Shown here: piece after piece, positions 28,902 through 30,816 of the stretch | Numbering within the stretch: the first letter of the stretch is position 1 | Layout: the number at the start of each line of letters is the position of its first letter | Source: Colivivens sp963640465 | Lineage (GTDB): Bacteria > Bacteroidota > Bacteroidia > Bacteroidales > Bacteroidaceae | Reading direction: 5' to 3' | Length of the DNA stretch: 30,816 nucleotides | Assembly (NCBI GenBank): GCA_963640465.1 | Contig: CAVHYP010000030.1 | Span: 1-30,816, forward strand | Translations under genes and position numbers: made by a program | The notes under the pieces: model-generated | What the model was told of the DNA's origin: nothing | What the model saw: the letters and a program-made list of their open reading frames with translations, nothing else | Database searches by the model: none

Positions 28902-30542
28902 CCTGATTTTGATTACTGGCGCAATGCCGTTCAGGTTCTTTTCTGGTAGGGTGACGATGAGGCCTTCTGCTGTGCGGGTGAATGGTATTTTACCGTAGCC
29001 AAGCAGTTCCACTGACTTTATCTTCTGCGGATAGAATTGGCTGTCCTTTGCCAGTGACTTGATGGTAGCCTTGTGGTCGGATGGCCATGCCAGCATCGTG
29101 ACGTAGAGTGCCTTGGATGTCTGCGTAAACCGCTTTTCGTCGGATGTGGCATTGGTGTAAGATCCTTCGTTGAATCCCTGGGCATTGATCTTGATGTCGG
29201 AGTCAGCGATAGGTCCTTCACCGAATATTGTCCATGGACGAGTGTCGTAGATGGCTTCTTTGTTGATTGCCATCCAGTCGCCGAACTCGTTGAGAATCTT
29301 CTCTTCCTTCTCGTCGAATGTGCCGTCGGCACGGAGTGGAACGCTCAGAAGCATGTTGCCGTTCTTGCTTACTATGTCGACAAGCAGTTTCACCACCATT
29401 GCTGCCGACTTGTAGCCGTTGCCGTTGTAGATATCTGTGTTGTAGTGCCAACCTCCGATGCAGGTACAGGTTTGCCAAGGCTGCTCAATAATTTGGTTCG
29501 GAGCGCCTCTCTCCACGTCCCACACAAGAGCTTTTCGCTGGTTTTCGTCGAGTATCTTGGTGAGCATCACTCCTTCCTGCTTGCCTTTGTGGGTAGCCAT
29601 GCTATGGTTGTAGAAGTGGGCTGCAATCTTGAGTCCGGCATCGCTGAAGGGATAGAACGGAGCTACGGTCACGTCGAAATAGATGAGGTCGGGATTGTAG
29701 CGGTTGATGGCATCGAGCGTGCGGTTGTAGAATTTGGTGCAGTACTTCTGGGTTGGCAATGTCACTCCGTTGCCCCATGCCCATTGGCTGTGCACCATTC
29801 CGTCTGCCCAGCTGCCACGGCTCAGCGGATGGTTTTGTGCATAGAGGTCCTGCGGGTCGTATCCTTCCCACCATTTGCCTTTTCCGTCTTCCTTGGTGAG
29901 TGTTCCGTCGTAAGGGACCCCGGTCTTGTTGCCACTGCGGTCGTAGCGCTGCGACGGTTCATACCAAGTCCAGGCATGGTCGGCATGGAAACTGATTCCG
30001 AACGGCAGTCCGCACTTCTTGGCTGCTGCAGCCCATCCGGCAAGGATATCGCGCTTTGGTCCGATGTTCTTTGAGTTCCACGGCTGGTATTTGCTGTCCC
30101 AGAGGTCGAAGTTGTCGTGGTGGTTACCCAATGCCACGAAATACTGCGCACCTATTTTTTTATAGAAAGACACGAGCTTTTCCGGGTCCCAGTTCTCTGC
30201 CTTGAAGAGGGGCAGGATGTCCTTGAATCCGAATTCCGACTGATGTCCGTAGTGCTCGCGATGGTATTTCCAAGCCTTGCTTCCTTCCATATACATATCG
30301 CGCGCCATCCAGTCACCCGATCCTTCTACACACTGCGGACCCCAGTGAGCCCAGATTCCGAACTTAGCATTTCTGTACCATTCAGGCACTTTGTAGTCTT
30401 TCTCCAGTGATTCCCATGTCGGTTCGAACTTGCCTTTCATCATCGGTTCGTCCTGTTCCGAAACGGTCACCTGATAGTTCTGTGCTTGAAGTCCGCCTGC
30501 AACTGCCAGCAGCACTCCCAATGTCAATGTTGTTCTTTTCAT
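28896..30542 (-). CDS. Secreted alpha-L-fucosidase, glycoside hydrolase family 29
   Basis: Releases L-fucose from glycans such as mucin or milk oligosaccharides by a retaining mechanism. The 548-aa protein has a signal peptide (1-20, ending LQA). The GH29 catalytic barrel starts near 55, with WYRNAKFGIWAHWGPQ (56-71), GNHHDNFDLWDS (139-150) and FGISFHADHAW. Asp290 in PDLIYFDVTVAPF is the probable nucleophile. A C-terminal beta domain includes VVKLLVDIVSKNGNMLLSVP and the closing strands to 548. No SusC/SusD, regulator or other glycosidase is nearby, so it is not in an obvious polysaccharide-utilisation locus within the window. Confidence 0.93.
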   Translation of the reverse strand: MKRTTLTLGVLLAVAGGLQAQNYQVTVSEQDEPMMKGKFEPTWESLEKDYKVPEWYRNAKFGIWAHWGPQCVEGSGDWMARDMYMEGSKAWKYHREHYGHQSEFGFKDILPLFKAENWDPEKLVSFYKKIGAQYFVALGNHHDNFDLWDSKYQPWNSKNIGPKRDILAGWAAAAKKCGLPFGISFHADHAWTWYEPSQRYDRSGNKTGVPYDGTLTKEDGKGKWWEGYDPQDLYAQNHPLSRGSWADGMVHSQWAWGNGVTLPTQKYCTKFYNRTLDAINRYNPDLIYFDVTVAPFYPFSDAGLKIAAHFYNHSMATHKGKQEGVMLTKILDENQRKALVWDVERGAPNQIIEQPWQTCTCIGGWHYNTDIYNGNGYKSAAMVVKLLVDIVSKNGNMLLSVPLRADGTFDEKEEKILNEFGDWMAINKEAIYDTRPWTIFGEGPIADSDIKINAQGFNEGSYTNATSDEKRFTQTSKALYVTMLAWPSDHKATIKSLAKDSQFYPQKIKSVELLGYGKIPFTRTAEGLIVTLPEKNLNGIAPVIKIRK

Positions 30543-30597
30543 GCAATAACAGTAGTTTTAATGTTGTTGTAAAAGATGTCTTGTTGTTTCTCGAGTG

Positions 30598-30605
30598 CAA
30601 AGTTA
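30598..30605 (-). promoter_or_regulatory. -7 promoter element of the fucosidase gene
   Basis: The minus strand reads TAACTTTG at 30605-30598, a TAnnTTTG match 55 nt before the start codon. A -33 TTTG was not evident. Confidence 0.6.
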
Positions 30606-30707
30606 CGACAAGTCTTTCATATAGCATTGGATAATGTTGACCAAAAATAGCACAAAATTGATATTCTACAGAAACGGACATTCATACCCGTACGGTGCCT
30701 ACAGCCG

Positions 30708-30764
30708 CCCTGGTCAGAGAAATTTTGTTCCCTGGTCTGAAAAAATTTTTTTTCCAGTCAGACC
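30708..30764. repeat. Second locus of the 22-nt-periodic repeat
   Basis: CCTGGTCAGAGAAA (from 30709) recurs as CCTGGTCTGAAAAA (from 30731), a 22-nt period. An inverted copy, TTTCCAGTCAGACC, lies at 30751-30764 and forms a hairpin with the second unit across an A/T-rich centre. The sequence and period match the array at 165-220. Confidence 0.7.
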
Positions 30765-30816
30765 TTAAATTAGCAGATAAATAAATATAAAAAGTCAGCA
30801 AGTCATTGAGCAATAA

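Noticed and set aside
28753..28998. 81-codon hydrophobic plus-strand frame
   Set aside because: It overlaps the fucosidase 3' end; the Phe/Leu richness comes from the complement of A-rich DNA.
29073..30074. Long 333-codon plus-strand frame
   Set aside because: It is entirely antisense to the GH29 fucosidase, whose motifs and signal peptide are unambiguous; the frame is a codon-bias shadow.

Overview
The window looks like chromosomal DNA of a Bacteroidales bacterium, most likely Prevotellaceae (Prevotella or a close relative). Three lines of evidence support this. Many starts are preceded by the Bacteroidetes -7 element TAnnTTTG, with few recognisable Shine-Dalgarno sequences. Several proteins belong to families largely confined to Bacteroidetes (DUF2851, DUF4294, DUF4954, glycine-lipid acyltransferases). 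The exported proteins carry Bacteroidetes-style signal peptides. No insertion sequence, phage, rRNA or CRISPR array was found.

Layout. 1-1216: tail of an unidentified gene, a strong terminator, about 900 nt of repeat-rich non-coding DNA, and tRNA-Leu(CAA) on the minus strand. 1217-1927 (-): class III sirtuin lacking the zinc cysteines. 2108-4678 (+): three consecutive FKBP-type prolyl isomerases (cytoplasmic, lipoprotein, periplasmic) ending in a UUCG-loop terminator. 4947-5573 (+): DUF4294 exported protein with a doubtful start. 5826-11656 (+): tightly packed operon recN - inactive trypsin-like/TPR protein - cysE - THUMP rRNA methyltransferase with a long basic tail. 11856-13154 (-): DUF2851, divergent from dapB-lepB (13256-15514, +). 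A hairpin then separates these from the convergent pyrH-metG pair (18466-15694, -).

18548-22926 (-): the most unusual part. It is a five-gene locus encoding a VTC-type polyphosphate polymerase domain, a DUF4956 membrane protein, an outer-membrane beta-barrel protein, a small two-repeat dockerin protein and a Cthe_2159-like beta-helix carbohydrate-binding protein. It looks like an envelope system connecting a cytosolic triphosphate-tunnel enzyme to surface proteins. The parts are known families, but the joint function is not known to me.

23098-26077 (+): hflX and a DUF4954 left-handed beta-helix protein. 26501-28357 (+): a two-gene acyltransferase operon matching glycine-lipid biosynthesis (GlsA/GlsB). 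28896-30542 (-): a stand-alone secreted GH29 alpha-L-fucosidase with a long-stem terminator. The last 110 nt carry a 22-nt-periodic AT-rich repeat of the same type as near position 165, so the repeat occurs at both ends of the window.

All assignments come from reading the sequence and recalled family motifs. No database search was run.
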